From Ashinkailepas kermadecensis (taxonomy: Eukaryota; Arthropoda; Thecostraca; Neolepadidae), in NCBI GenBank assembly GCA_034440615.1, contig JAOTOM010004370.1, forward strand, positions 62,001 through 126,000: a stretch of DNA of 64,000 nucleotides, read 5' to 3'. The notes beneath the pieces were generated by a model that searched no databases, was not told the origin of the DNA, and worked only from the letters and a program-made list of their open reading frames with translations. A program made the translations under genes and the position numbers. This document shows, piece after piece, positions 31,701 through 43,290 of this stretch (its first letter is position 1; every line of letters begins with the position of its first letter).

Positions 31701-34700
31701 TTTGAACTCCCAGATCCTCTAAATACAGTGACACAAATCAATTGGTCATTAAGGTCATTGGAATGATAACATTTGAAGTAATATAACAATATTGGAATGC
31801 TAAGTATAAAATTGGAATGCTTAGTGTATATAATTTGCCATTAAGCTTACTCCGGCTTTCTGAAAGTATTAAGTAGTTATAAAATTGTGGCCGAAAAAAA
31901 ACTCGTGTTTCAATCTGCATTTCAGTTGGTGACCTGACAGAAGTTCACCTTTTGGCATTTGCATTCCATTCAGGATTTGTGCATGCACTCATATTTAATG
32001 TACACCTAACGTTTGTGCCTGTTGAATATTTCAATGCACTCCTAAAAACTGTACCAAGACAAGGTCGTTACATGATTTTGACATCAAGCCTCAACAACTT
32101 GCAACTCTTTTTCAACAATATATGTTCATCAATCTTCGGAAGGTGTCATCTTCAAAGCAGCAATATAAACAACTCGGGAGCTATCTTTATCTAGTACCTT
32201 AACTATCTAATTCGTCAGTTATGTAATATCCTGGGAGTGGATCAAATGTACTACAACACCGCAATGTGAAATGTATTTAGTGACTTCGCCAGTATATCGG
32301 GTTTTCCCTTGGCCATCCACTGCACGCAGACAAATACCAGTGCACGCCACGTACGTCTGTCTCTAGATGTTACTAAGGGTCAGGTGTGGAACGAACTGCA
32401 TTGGCTGTATAGCAACCACGTATGTATTGATGACTAGAGGTTTAAGGCGCACCGACAGCGCCCAGAAGTGCTCCATCCAGACACGTCTGTTGATTATCAC
32501 AATATTACATTTGACATTGCATGGTCAAGATATTTGTAAGTATTTTGTACAAATCATTACACTTGTTTACGCTTAACTCTGCGTGCAATTGAGAAGAACC
32601 TACACCATATACACTGGCGCGTGTAATGGGCTCTTCAACAAATAAAGGGACAAAGCGCAATCCTACTCACGGAATATTAAAGAGCAGCTCTTCATCTGCA
32701 TCTGAATCCACGAACTGCAAAAGGTAATGCAAATAAGTCACGGACGTATGGGCAGAAAAAGAAACCTATGGTGTCCATCGTCTAAAATAGTGCATGTAGT
32801 AACCAACGCATCTAGAGCTATACAGGATATAAACTTACGCTATACATGCGAGATGATTTTCTGTTTACCAGTCACGGTGCGGGGCGGTCATTCTGACCTC
32901 ACTAACTTGCTCTAAGCATATAGAAAGGATGCGCTAAACGGCATGATGTAATTTCCGAGAGACCTACATACGTGAGACCTACGTGATACATTTTTATCTA
33001 TCTATTTTGGTTGACCTTCCAGCATGGGCAAAATAATAGTCTTTCGTTAGGTGTGAGGTGTCGACACCAGTCAAACAGGTCAATGCCGGGGTGTGGTCGG
33101 TCATCCAAAATCGTCGTAGTTGTCGGACCCTGGTGGTAAAATATTTCCGAATTTGTGCTTCAATATTAGTGATATGCAAACTGAGGACTTTGTCTAGCAC
33201 AGGCGACACGTGCAAAGATCAACGTCACTTATCCCGTTACGGTCAAATACTATTAACGGACTGTTGAAGATGAAAATGTTCGACACAAATACCACCCCAG
33301 GAAAAGGCAATGAATATCATGAAAGGAAAAACAAATGTTTACATCATCTTGGGGAACGAGAAATAAAGAACAGGGAAACTTCCCAGTTATTTTAATCGAA
33401 AAAAAATAATAAATCGAGGTTGGAGAACTCATTCACACCATAGGTGAAACCGGCATGCAACCGGCATACTCTGGAATGATCATTTTCCCTTGGTAATAGT
33501 CCGTATTTCAGCCCATAGAGGGCTAGGCTTTCACAGTTTGCCTGCAACCCCACTCTTTATCTGTACCTTCTGGATTTATTATTTGGGTGTTGGGGCGCAT
33601 CAACTGGCACTGGTTATGTTGCGCCCATTTGTACATTCTGGACATTTCAGATCATATCTCAGTTAATTAACCAGAGTGACGTGATACTCTGAATAAATTT
33701 AGAGGATATAATTCGCCACCACATTTATTCCGGGGTTTCAAGGACATCCATTAGCTATAAAGCTACACCATCAAAACATTTCCCTGGTACATACCTTTGT
33801 CTGATCAAATAACCCGAGCTGGTATAAACGATATTTTTCCGCTGTTCTTTGACCACTTGCCCATACAGTCATGTTCCCGTTTTGACTGTATCTTGCACGG
33901 TTTGTTTATTGATTGAATGACTGATAATTTGGGTTTCAGGGCGCGCCGACCACAGGGTTATTTAGCGCCCATACACGGTTTGCTTGTGAACAATGTATCA
34001 ATGAGCATATAAAAGAAAACATTGAGACGATGTCGTTGCCTAACTTTGAGATTGGGATCTTTAGAGACAGGAACTCATTTGTCTACACTGATCACTCATC
34101 AGTTATCGGAAGGCACGCGAGTTTCAAAGCGATATCTTGAACGGTTCCGGATACCTCAGGGAAAACATAAGCTTATGCGGAGGGTCAAAATGACCCCTCC
34201 CCCACCGCGAGGGTTAAACAGCCTGTCCTCGGACGTTTCCACCCAAAATGCGAGAGATAAAAATGATTTTGCATGAGTGTCAGCTACAAAACAGAGCTTT
34301 CGTTGCACCGACTGATGTGGACACCTTGTTCACAGACGTATTCGCCGACTGATGTGGACATTACATTTGCCATTTTCAAAAACACACACATGGAGCACGG
34401 CACGGGCACAGTAACTCCTGACACGGCACGGCACGGCACATGTAACCGCAAGTTTGATGACGACTTGCGAAACAGGAAGTAAAAAGAAAAGTGACTATTT
34501 TATGGACAAAATTTATTCTTCCATATATCTTCACATTAATCTTTTCCACTTGCTATCATAGTATCCTGGGTTTGGCATTAAAGCAATTTTAGATCCATAT
34601 AATAATTATGTTATTAAAGATGGGTCGGCACTAGAATGGTACATTCTGATACGGTGGAGCAAAAAGTATGCAATTCATTCTACAGGTTGGCATGCCATGC

Positions 34701-34965
34701 CAAAAAAGTGGCAGCTCCCGTGGACATTAATGCACCTTCATTGAAATCAAATGACAAATTAACTCCCTACCTTCTCCTTATCCAATCGGTTCTCCCATGC
34801 CTTGAATATGGTTTTGCCCGAGTCCTCCTGCTGCTCGTTGAGGCATACAACATGGTCGATGTCTATCTTCTGGTACAGGCTGTACATGATGCCCATCTCA
34901 GAAGGGTCGATTCCGTTGTTCTCGTGTGAGCAGTCTCCACCATGGTGGTGTCCGTGACCACCCAT
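28526..34965 (-). CDS. PITHD1: PITH domain-containing protein 1 (complete gene, five exons)
   Basis: Minus-strand exons 34965-34771, 32714-32671, 30185-30108, 29566-29462 and 28742-28526 join in phase to 212 residues (human about 211). The PITH domain (shared with the thioredoxin-like TXNL1, which binds the proteasome) covers most of the chain. Visible: His-rich start MGGHGHHHGG, YSLYQKIDIDHVVCLNE, FVDSDADEELLFNIP, FTGNIKLKGLMLIGGEDGS, FKNRPQMTFDD, VRDVEGRLEYNTK, VTFSSVHHLTVHIPGN, RLYYLGLRGEF and HGVTICNYE. The very short second exon (44 nt) was found only by homology and phase. The C-terminal residues EKVNDHVQ are unlike the usual end and lie at the edge of a minisatellite. The human protein has been linked to megakaryocyte differentiation and the proteasome. 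Confidence 0.96.
28691..28954. repeat. PITHD1: 88-bp tandem triplication of the PITHD1 exon 5 edge
   Basis: Units at 28691-28778, 28779-28866 and 28867-28954 each contain the acceptor region and the first 50 or so bases of exon 5. The middle copy keeps a CGCAG acceptor; the outer one has CAT instead of CAG and cannot be used. Confidence 0.93.
29462..29566 (-). CDS. PITHD1: PITHD1 exon 4
   Basis: 105 nt between acceptor TTGTCGTCAG and donor AA|GTGAGT. It encodes FKNRPQMTFDDASVPCDQEF and LVRDVEGRLEYNT, joining to exon 3 within a Leu codon. Confidence 0.94.
29878..29903. repeat. Perfect 26-bp palindrome in PITHD1 intron 3
   Basis: GAAACGGCTAGCT continues into its own reverse complement with no spacer and imperfect extension beyond. 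It could extrude as a cruciform or fold as a hairpin in the pre-mRNA. Confidence 0.85.
30108..30185 (-). CDS. PITHD1: PITHD1 exon 3
   Basis: 78 nt between acceptor CGTTTTCACAG and donor CT|GTGAGT. It encodes FTGNIKLKGLMLIGGEDGS and HPIKMR plus part of Leu. Confidence 0.94.
30461..30511 (+). mobile_element. Tail-only retroposed micro-element (51 bp)
   Basis: GGCGTTGTATAATC...TGCAGTTGATGCGCCCC and AATAATAATT, flanked by an exact 11-bp TSD AACGGTTTGAC (30450-30460 and 30512-30522). The 5' arm has decayed (GGCGTT). It lies in PITHD1 intron 2. Confidence 0.82.
30524..32670 (-). other. PITHD1: PITHD1 intron 2 interior
   Basis: No exon or clear mobile element recognised on either strand in this part of the 2.5 kb intron. 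Confidence 0.5.
32671..32714 (-). CDS. PITHD1: PITHD1 exon 2 (44-nt micro-exon)
   Basis: TTTTGCAG acceptor, FVDSDADEELLFNI plus two bases of Pro, then donor GTGAGT. It fits exactly between exon 1 (…DKEK) and exon 3 (FTGN…). Confidence 0.94.
33588..33642 (-). mobile_element. Tail-only micro-element in PITHD1 intron 1
   Basis: Minus-strand tail module ATGGGCGCAAC...TGATGCGCCCC and CCCAAATAATAAA. The flanks TACCTTCTGGA and TACATTCTGGA are probable TSD copies with one mismatch. Confidence 0.65.
33905..33973 (-). mobile_element. Tail-only retroposed micro-element (69 bp)
   Basis: Minus-strand ATGGGCGCTAAATAACC...GGCGCGCCC with an AATCAATAAA-type tail. TSD CACGGTTTG (33896-33904 and 33974-33982). 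The loop sequence (AAATAACC, GTCGGCGC) is the subtype carried by the LINE at 1.75 kb, not the one at 27.1 kb. Confidence 0.78.
34771..34965 (-). CDS. PITHD1: PITHD1 first coding exon
   Basis: ATG at 34965-34963 begins MGGHGHHHGGDCSHENN, matching the His-rich start of the family. 65 codons end DKEK before donor GTAGGG. The open frame goes on upstream but without an ATG. Confidence 0.94.
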
Positions 34966-35880
34966 GTCTGATTCTGGTGACACCCCTTCACTGGCCTGTG
35001 GAGACCTGGGGAGCCACAGTCAGCAATTGGTCATTGTTACACACATGACAATGCAACATTTTCCAGCCATTATAATTATAATATACATGTTTGTGCACAT
35101 TTGTACATATTTATACATATTCGAATACAGCTGTAATTATTACATGGAAGTAAGTGTCTACCACATGACCTACAGTAGAACATACTGGGTACAACAGAAC
35201 ATGAGACCATTCTGTGGTATATATGTAAGTGCAGGTCCATTTGTATAGCTCCTCATAGAAATGTAGCCTATAAACATGTAATGAATTGCACACTGAACCA
35301 AAACGGCAATTTGGCATCCTCTCCCCAGATGTCTTCACTTGACCCCCAACACATTCAGATTGTGTACTTATTGGCATCTTATGGATGCATAGACAGACAC
35401 CTGAGTTCCATATCACTGTAATGCTCTTGTTTACAGAAAAGTGTGCACTCTTGGAGTCAGTCAAATATTTCTGCTCAACACGACCTGTGACCTGATACGT
35501 GACATTGCCAGGTTATACTGATATACAAAATTGTGTAGCATATACAAGTATTTAAGTGAGTTTTCAATATCCCTACAAAGACGAGTCCTATAACATGAAT
35601 GGCATTGCATTCTGAATTAAAACAGCAATTTGACCTCCCCTGAAGTGACCTTACTTGATCAGAGGTCAGAAAGTGTTCACATGGGCAATTTTAGGTACAT
35701 ACTGCATGTATTGAATAGCAGCTGAGATTACCCCAATGCCCTGTGTCAAAAATGTTAGCTCTCATAAACAGGCAAATATTCATACTTGACATGACCAGCG
35801 ACCTCACTAGTGATCTCCAGGTAAACACCAATTATTGTCTCTCAATTAAAGTTATGAGGCTATTGAATGCCAGCCCCTCT
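34966..35880. other. Region upstream of PITHD1; nothing coding seen
   Basis: AT-rich. Two diverged halves at about 35270-35480 and 35580-35770 share AATGGCATTGCA/AATTGCACACTGAA, CAATTTGG.CATCC and TACTTG-type blocks, so a dispersed repeat is present twice. The promoter is not identifiable. Confidence 0.4.
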
Positions 35881-35889
35881 TCCAAACAA

Positions 35890-37110
35890 TTTTCATCAGT
35901 CTTCAATATTGAGAGCACTGGCACGTTGGAAACAACTGAAGATTATGCCATTGCAGATGATAGGTCGGAAAATCCTACAACAACTACAGAAGCTGTAGAA
36001 GAAGAAAAAAAACAGTTGAAGAATATAAAACATAATAAAGCTTCCGGATCAGCTCATATATATGCTAGGATCTTTGTAGTGTGCTAAAGCTTTAGCAGTT
36101 CCACTAGGTATAATTTCCAGGTGGTCTATGGAGTATTCTGAAGTACCTGAACATTGGAGAAATCCAAATGTACCAATTTTCAAAAAGCAAAGTATGAAGT
36201 GTGTAGTAAACCACAGGCCAGCCAGTTTGACCTCAATAGTTTGCAAAGTACTAGAATGACTGGTCAAACAGAATGTTCGTTCTTTTATTCGTTCGTTTAT
36301 TGGGTGGTTTTCGACGCACTTTTTGCACGATCACGGCTAATAGCGCCGCCCACTGTTTCGCCGGTGGGCCGCGGGATTGGGAAATGTCCCGAGTGCAAAC
36401 AGAATGTTCACTCATCTAGATAGGCACAATCTTTGAAGGGATACCCAACATGGATTTTGATCTTGATCTTGTTTAACTTAACTTCTTGGAGTCCATGGAG
36501 TATGTAACTAAAGAAGTAGACAATCAAAGAAGGACGGATGTTGTGTAATTGGACTTTAACAAAGTTTTTGGAAAAGTTCCACACAGATGTCTAATTCAAT
36601 TAGAGCAGCATGTGATTGATGGAAAAGTTCTAGGTTGGATTGAAGCATGGTTAAGCAGGATGGATGTTGTGTAATTGGACTTTAGCAAAGTTTTTGGTAA
36701 AGTTCCACACAGGTGTCTAATTCAACTAGAGCAGTATGGGATTGATGAAAAAGTTATAGGTTAGATTGAAGCATGGTTAAGCAGACAGATACTAAGGGGA
36801 GTGCTAATTGGATGTAAATCTGACTGGAAGGATGTTCTGAGTGGAGTAACACATGGCTCTGTTTTAGAACCACTTTTCTTTATCATCTATGCGAATAACA
36901 TTGAGGTAGGGCTGAGGAATAGGGTGTTCAAATTTGCTGATGACAACAAGCTAGTAGGAGTGGCTAACAGTATTGATCAATCTAGTAATATTCAACCAGA
37001 CATGGAAACCTAAAAAGTGGTCTCATTAATGGCAGATGTCTTTCAACTATGGAAAATGTAATGTTATGCATCTGGGGTCTCAGGGTGAGACTTTCAGGTA
37101 TACAATGGGA
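35890..37110 (+). mobile_element. Decayed CR1-like LINE fragment with 126-bp internal duplication
   Basis: RT remnants in order: KQLKNIKHNKASGSAHIYAR (36015), a D-FNKVFGKVPHRCL block (36550) repeated in frame 126 bp later (36676), DWKDVLSGVTHGSVLEPLFF (36825) and FKFADDNKLVGVANS (36930). Stops and frameshifts throughout. Confidence 0.75.
36279..36395 (-). mobile_element. 5'-truncated SINE-type insertion (117 bp) inside the LINE
   Basis: Exact 14-bp TSD CAAACAGAATGTTC (36265-36278 and 36396-36409). On the minus strand it ends GGCGGCGCTATTAGCC...GTGCGTCGAAAACC and AATAAACGAACGAATAAAAG, a third variant of the hairpin tail. Confidence 0.85.
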
Positions 37111-37114
37111 GGTA

Positions 37115-38150
37115 GGAAATTGGGTATTATTGCAGATCAAGGTAAATTTTGATACTTTGGAATCTCTATTTCGGGTACAATGTATTTTAATGTGATTAAG
37201 ACAATGTGACCACTCATTTTCTCTGCAAATGATTACTTTTCAGTTGGCAAAGAAACACAAGATCATAATCTTCACTCTACAAATATAGCCAATCACATAT
37301 AATTATCCAGACCTGGTGTGTCAGAGAAGTGATAAAGAAGAAATTCAACACTTCATGCACTCAATTCAATACTCTTTCACCTCAAAAACCTTAAGTTTCT
37401 GGCTTAATTCCACATTCAATCAGACACTCAACATTCGCAACCACATGCATCCTGAACCCTCGATCAAGGTCAGAAGTGTCTTGCAATGTTGTTAGCGTCA
37501 ATGGCAGTGCTAACAATGTTCACTAATATTCCATTGCATCAGGAAAAACAGTTAGTCTGGGATGATTCTGGTTGTTTTGGTTAGGTTAGGTTGGATTATG
37601 TTATATTATAATATATTACATTTATTATGCTAAGTTATCTTAGTCTAGGTTAGGTTCAGTTAGGTTATTTTGCATATGGTTTATCTATTCATATTTAATT
37701 TTTGCAATTCTTGATTGACCAAGCAGAAGTCAGCTGACAAGCAATGCAGCCACGCATATCACTGTAAGGATGGGTCATTGTGTATCAGTTGCACTCCAGT
37801 ACCTCACAAAATTATTCAGTTTTTTTTAGGACAGTCAAGCAAGATTATAATTTTCCAACAACAGTGTTGTTCCCAGCAAGGTTATGTGCCAAAATTGTTC
37901 CAGGGTCTGCCAGTATTTGTTTTTGAAGGAATACCATGGCCACAAGATTCATAATCTCCTTCTTGAAGCATCAAAACTACAAGCTACAGTCTGAGTGCCA
38001 TGCTGGTCGATCCGATACCATCCAGGTACAAATGAACAAGCCACAGCCCGGACCATCTCATGAAGGTATGCAAATATTTGCAGCGTTAGCTCATAAAATA
38101 CCATTAATACCATAGCACATTTCCTTTGTATCATACCTATCTAGTCATCA
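37115..38150 (-). repeat. About 1-kb dispersed element, inverted copy
   Basis: The reverse complement is collinear with 45250-46350, including a coding-like stretch (IQRKCAMVLMVFYELTLQ), a TTAGG/CCTAA-rich middle, and a block matching TCATTTTCTCTGCAAATG at its end. The family is unrecognised. Confidence 0.7.
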
Positions 38151-38169
38151 ATTGTATTGACACCCATTG

Positions 38170-40380
38170 ACTTCAAAGTAATCATTTGCAGATAAAATAA
38201 TTGGTCACATCATCTAAATTACATTAAAATATATAGTATTCAAAATAAAAGTTCCAAAGAATCAAAATTTACCCTGATCTGCAAATTTACCAAAATGAGC
38301 GGTAGCATCTTCTTTTCACGTTAAAATACATTGTAGTAAAAAAATCCTAAGGATCAAATTTTACCTCAAACTGCAAATTTACCAACAAGTAAAGGTGTAG
38401 GACAGTCACAGTCAAGGTGTGCAATAGAAGTGACAAAAGGTCTTCAGTCCAATAATTTTTGATCAGTGGAATAGTCTGCAGGCTGATGTCAGGAGTTCCT
38501 CATTCAATGTATTAAACATAGGGTAAACAACTTTTTTAGGTTGCAAAATCTTGTTTTTGAGCTCCAAGTAGTAGGTAGTGGATGGGGTGATATTTCTGAT
38601 AAGTAGGTGTGCACTGTACATGCCCCTTTAAGCAGACATGGATGTGGTTTGAAAACTATTAGTAGGGCACATTGTTTAATACAACGAAGAATGGCTCTTA
38701 GATGCTCCTGGGTTTTAGACATTGCGTGTAAAGAAAGCATACGACCTTCAATATACCAGGAGGTGCTGAGTTGACATCAAAGTAACGTTAAGGATTATAC
38801 TTTATTAGGTACTCAACGTCGCCAGGGCCATCGTCAGAGTGATATAAAAATGTAAAGTTAAGCAATTGAAAAAAAAGCACGCGAGAAAAAAGCGTGCAAA
38901 GACACGTGGAATGCAGAAAAGCCTCCTCAGTGGCGCAGACACTTAAAGAAACTCCAAACCAGAAACAAACTAGGTACCTTGGAGACTCTACATGAGGTTC
39001 ATTGAATATGGCTGAATAGGCAAGGAAGATAGACATTAATGAGCGTGCAGGATGTTGGTGGATATATTATTTGCAATAAGGGATGGTTGGGGTGGTCTTT
39101 TTGCCAGAATTATGGTACCTATCTTCTCTTTACATTTCAGTTCAAGTTAAGAGTTTGCTATGGAAAGGCACATATCTCTCTCTTGAAAAAAAATTTTTTG
39201 GCAGAATGAAATAAGGCAGGGCATTTATATCTGGCAGGCTTGCTCCTCAACCTGCATGCTGTACACACATGCAATTTGTGATGACATCAATGGCACCTGG
39301 CAAGAGCCATGTGTGGATTAAAATTGATATTTAATCAAGGTTTACTTCAATGTCAAAAAGAAGTGCAAAAGCAGCATTGCAAAAAAGCACTAAAATTTTT
39401 CAGCCTCATGATCTATTGTTGCAATCAACCTGACAACCTGAAAACTGTGCTGCCATCAAGAAGAATTTCACCACCTAAAAAACCTACACACAAGAAATGA
39501 AACAGCACAATATAAATTGGATTCAGTATGATACAAAGAGAGTGAACCAGCAATCAAGACAACACACAAACAAATCTGAACAAGCACATCACTACTCATC
39601 ATTGCTTTTTATTGTATAATTTATGTGGATGAACCTTGCCCTTCATTTCTCAGCACCCTCCCATTCCTTGACCTGATACCTACCCTTGTCCTTGGTTTCA
39701 GTCTATTGAGCCTGCGCCAAATGGCTGCAGTGCTCTAGAATGCAACGTCCTTAATGCCTATGTCCTTTGCCATTCAGCTGACTTATTTATTCACCTCCAT
39801 CCTGTGCAATAATAGCCACCAGCTGCATAGATATACTTGTAAGTAAATACAATACATACTTAACCTGTATGGTCCCTTGTGGCTCTTAAGATACTTTGTG
39901 ACTTTCAAAACCAGCTAAACCTGCTTTTGGAGAAAAAATTGTAAATTTTGTTTTGAAAATGTTTTATTTAATTTCACTTAAAAACCTAACCAAGCCAAAC
40001 CTAACTGGTTTGTTTGCTTTATGGAGGAAAAATGTGTGTAAAAATTGTCTTGGTAACATGTTAAAGCACAGCAATACCTTAAACTTTCCTACAATATTTA
40101 TTCTCAAAATTACATATTGGGTTTAAGTGAAAAAGGTAAATTTTTTCAACTTAAAAAAGCCTAAACCAATCTAACCCACTCGTTTGCTTTATGTAGGAAA
40201 ATGTGTGTAAAAGCCTGTCTTGTTACCACCTTAAAACACCACAATACCAAATCTACTAATCTTTATTCGTGTAAAATCCTAAATTTGAAGAAGCTTTGGT
40301 CGCCTAGATACCATCTAGTGGTCAAAACTGGTCAAATCATCAGCATGACCACCAAAATACTTACACCAGCAACACTAATA
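38170..40380. other. Gene-free stretch of dispersed repeats
   Basis: Copies of the GATCTGCAAATTTACCAA block lie at 38240-38390. A peptide-like repeat (FKPHPCLLKGACTVHTYL, minus, about 38640) is shared with 47395. A block GATGTTGGTGGAT...TTTTTGCCAG at 39050-39110 is shared with 47820-47905. ATGGAGG.AAAATGTGTGTAA copies lie at about 40019 and 40188. No exon. Confidence 0.5.
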
Positions 40381-40389
40381 AAGCTTAAG

Positions 40390-41766
40390 GGCCTGTTCCT
40401 GTGGCTCCACTGTTGTCTCTAGTTATCTTGGCTCCACTAACCTCCACAAACCTCCACTGGTCGTTCCCGTCGCAAATCCGGTGGAGATTTCCCTCCACCA
40501 ACCTCCACCAGTGGAGCAAAAGCTCCACCAGCCCAGGAGCAGGGCAAATTGTAATTTTCAGTTGAGCTCAATCACGGCGCACTTGCGCCATATATTTGCA
40601 CGTAAACAACGTCCTCCATCATATGAATCTCATCTTCATGACTCAACTGAATACCAGGAATATCCTTCGCAAAGGAAATATGAAATTACTACAACTATGA
40701 ACAATAGTCGAAGTAACAGATGCAGGCCACTAAACATCCTTTTTTAGGCCTTTTATCCACGTCATTCGGCCTAAGGGGAAGATGTTACTTTACCGGCCGG
40801 ATCCGCTGCAATCCCCGTGCCGAGAAGTACCGCCGTTCTCCCGGCGCCGACTAAAATCCTAGTCGAACCCGATCGACGAGGTCGGGCAAGTTGAAATGAG
40901 GAAAAGTCAGCATCCGGTAGAGAAGCACCTCGGGGCCGAGGGAGCCCGGCGGGTCCAGACACGAGATTATAATGTATATGCTGTACGTTAAGAACGCAGC
41001 CTGTAACCAACCGCAAAACGAGGAGACGATGCTCAACCGAGAGGAAAGAGAGATTGCCTGGTTCATCCCATAGGCGAAAAGGACATCTGTGCTCCCCGCA
41101 GTCTCTGAGGACACATACATACCCAGAAATAAAGACAAATTTGGGACTTTGTATAGCAAGGCACACTCACTGGCGGATCCAGCTGGAGTGGCCATTCCGG
41201 ACACCCCCGCCCCCCCCAGAAGCGCTTACAAGGGGGGGCAAAGTGTCTTTTGGCCCCGCGAAACCAACAGAAGTCAACTAAATTAAAATGCAATAACCTT
41301 TGCCGATGTTAAAAAAATTGCGTCTGGATGAAAGAATCTCCAATTTTAAAGGATTTTTAAAAATTACAAATAATTGTTTGGAAGCCGGTAAGGTAGCATA
41401 ATAGATTCTGACACATCGAGGGTTCCATGCTGCTCAAGTTCTGCTTACTCAAGTGCCCTCCCCTCCCCCTCCCCATGGGGAGGGGAGGAGCCTGACGCCG
41501 AAAACCGAAAGTTGGCCCCCAAACCGGTGGGCTAGATTCGCCAGTGGGCACACTATGTTGTGCAATCATCTGGACAAACACTTGAAGGGCAATTTTGGCA
41601 ATTTATGATACAGCTCGAAATTCTTGCTTTTGTCGCGGAATTCACACCGCTGTCAGCTGATTTATCCACCAAGCTCCACCGGTCGTTCCCGTGGGAAAGT
41701 CTCAACTAGCCTCAGCTAACCTCCACTGAGTTTCTTCTGGTGGAGCCACGGGAACAGACCTGGAAG
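40390..41766. other. Segment bounded by inverted GTTCC-GTGGCTCCAC ends
   Basis: GGCCTGTTCCTGTGGCTCCA near 40391 is matched in reverse complement by TGGAGCCACGGGAACAGACC ending at 41761, with further CCTCCAC-rich similarity inside both ends. The interior holds a 117-codon minus-strand open frame (41204-40851) with one hydrophobic stretch and no recognised family. No TSD found. Confidence 0.4.
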
Positions 41767-41814
41767 GTCTGTTCCTTCCACGTACGTTCGTCAAACTAGC
41801 GACAGATTCAGATT

Positions 41815-43290
41815 GATATTGAGTTTGATATTAGCCGGTAGGGTGGACTCTTCCAATTTCATTCAAAATTTGCTCACTAGTAGGACTCGATGCACTGATC
41901 ATCATGAGCATAAAACTAAGAGTGGCGTTCTTAAACAGCTGAGTTATTCAAGGCCAAAGACCAAGGTCATTGAGGTCGGACTCTTCAAATTCCATTCAAA
42001 ATTTGTACACGGATATAACTCGATGCACTGATACATATGAGGATAAAAGCTAAGAGGGATGTTCGTAAACAGCTGAGATATTCCACGTCAAAAGGTCGTG
42101 GTCATTGTGGTCGGACTCTTCAGAATCTATAAAAAAATTGACCCACGAGTAGTACTCGATACACTGATCATCATGAGTATAGAAGCTAAGAGGAGCATTC
42201 ATAAACAGCTGAGATATTAAAGGTCAAAGGCAGTGGTCATTCTGGTCGGACTCCAGTAAACATGCCGATGTTGGCCCGCTGTCGGCATGTGTCGGGGCGA
42301 GCTCGGCATCTCGTAAGCGGCATACCTACATCGGGCCGCTGTCGGCCCGATATCTGCAAACTGACCGGGTATATCATATGTGTGGTTGAGTTCGACATAT
42401 TAATAGCGGCCAGCCGACGTCGGGCCGCTGTCCAACATTTCACTCCCCAGCCGACAACGGACCGCTAGCGTCCGGACAGCAACACGACATATTTCCCACA
42501 TCGGCCCCACGTCGGCTGCATGTCGGCTGAGTGTCGGCTCAATGTCGGCATGGGCGGACATTCCACTCCCCAGCCGACAGCGGACTGCTAGCATCCGACA
42601 TCGGCCCGATGTAGGGCCGAGTATCGGGCCGACGTCGGGCTGCTGTCGGCATGTTCACTGGGACTCTTCAGATTCCCTTACAAATTGACCCACGGGTAGT
42701 ACTCGATGCACTGATCATCATGAGCATAAAAGCTAAGAGGGTCGTTCATGCACAGCTGGATTATTCGGGTCAAAACTTCTCCCGGTCCGAATATGCAGCA
42801 ATTGTAAATAAGTACGAAACTAATATCTATCTGCACGTCAAGCTAGATTGATAATCGATTCCTACCGGTGGAACATCGTGAAAACGAGCATACTGGTAGA
42901 GCTCGGTACCCTGATTGTCAGGAACACAATCAAGAAGCCATATTACAAAACACTACGGAGATATTCGGGGTCAAAGGTCAAAGGTCATGGAGATCTGACT
43001 CATCGGGTTTTCTTCAAAATGGGTGCACCGGTAGTACTCGATGCACTGATCATCATAAGCATAAAAGCTAAGGGGGGGGCGTTCATGAGCAGCTGAGATA
43101 TTCAAGGTCAAAGTTCAGAGTCCTTGAGGTCGGACTATTCATATTCCCTTCAGAATTTGTCCACAGGTAGTACTCGATGCACTGATCACCATGAGCATAA
43201 ATGCTAAGAGGGGCGTTGATAAGCAGCTGATATATTCAAGGTCTGAAGAGTCCGACCTCACGGACCCTGACCTTTGACCTTGAATATCGA
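41815..43290. repeat. About 135-bp satellite array
   Basis: The marker ACTCGATGCACTGATCATCA recurs near 41884, 42018, 42153, 42701, 43036 and 43172; allowing for the nested MITE the spacing is 134-136 bp except for one interrupted unit. Units carry GAGGTCGGACTCTTC and AAGGTCAAAGGTCA. The right end turns into an inverted piece at about 43244-43290. Confidence 0.85.
42254..42660. mobile_element. GC-rich MITE inserted in the 135-bp satellite
   Basis: 407 bp with ends CAGTAAACATGCCGA and TCGGCATGTTCACTG (near-perfect inverted repeat) and a 6-bp TSD GGACTC (42248-42253 and 42661-42666). Removing it restores the satellite period. The interior is made of short GTCGG/CCGAC units. Superfamily not assigned. 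Confidence 0.8.
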
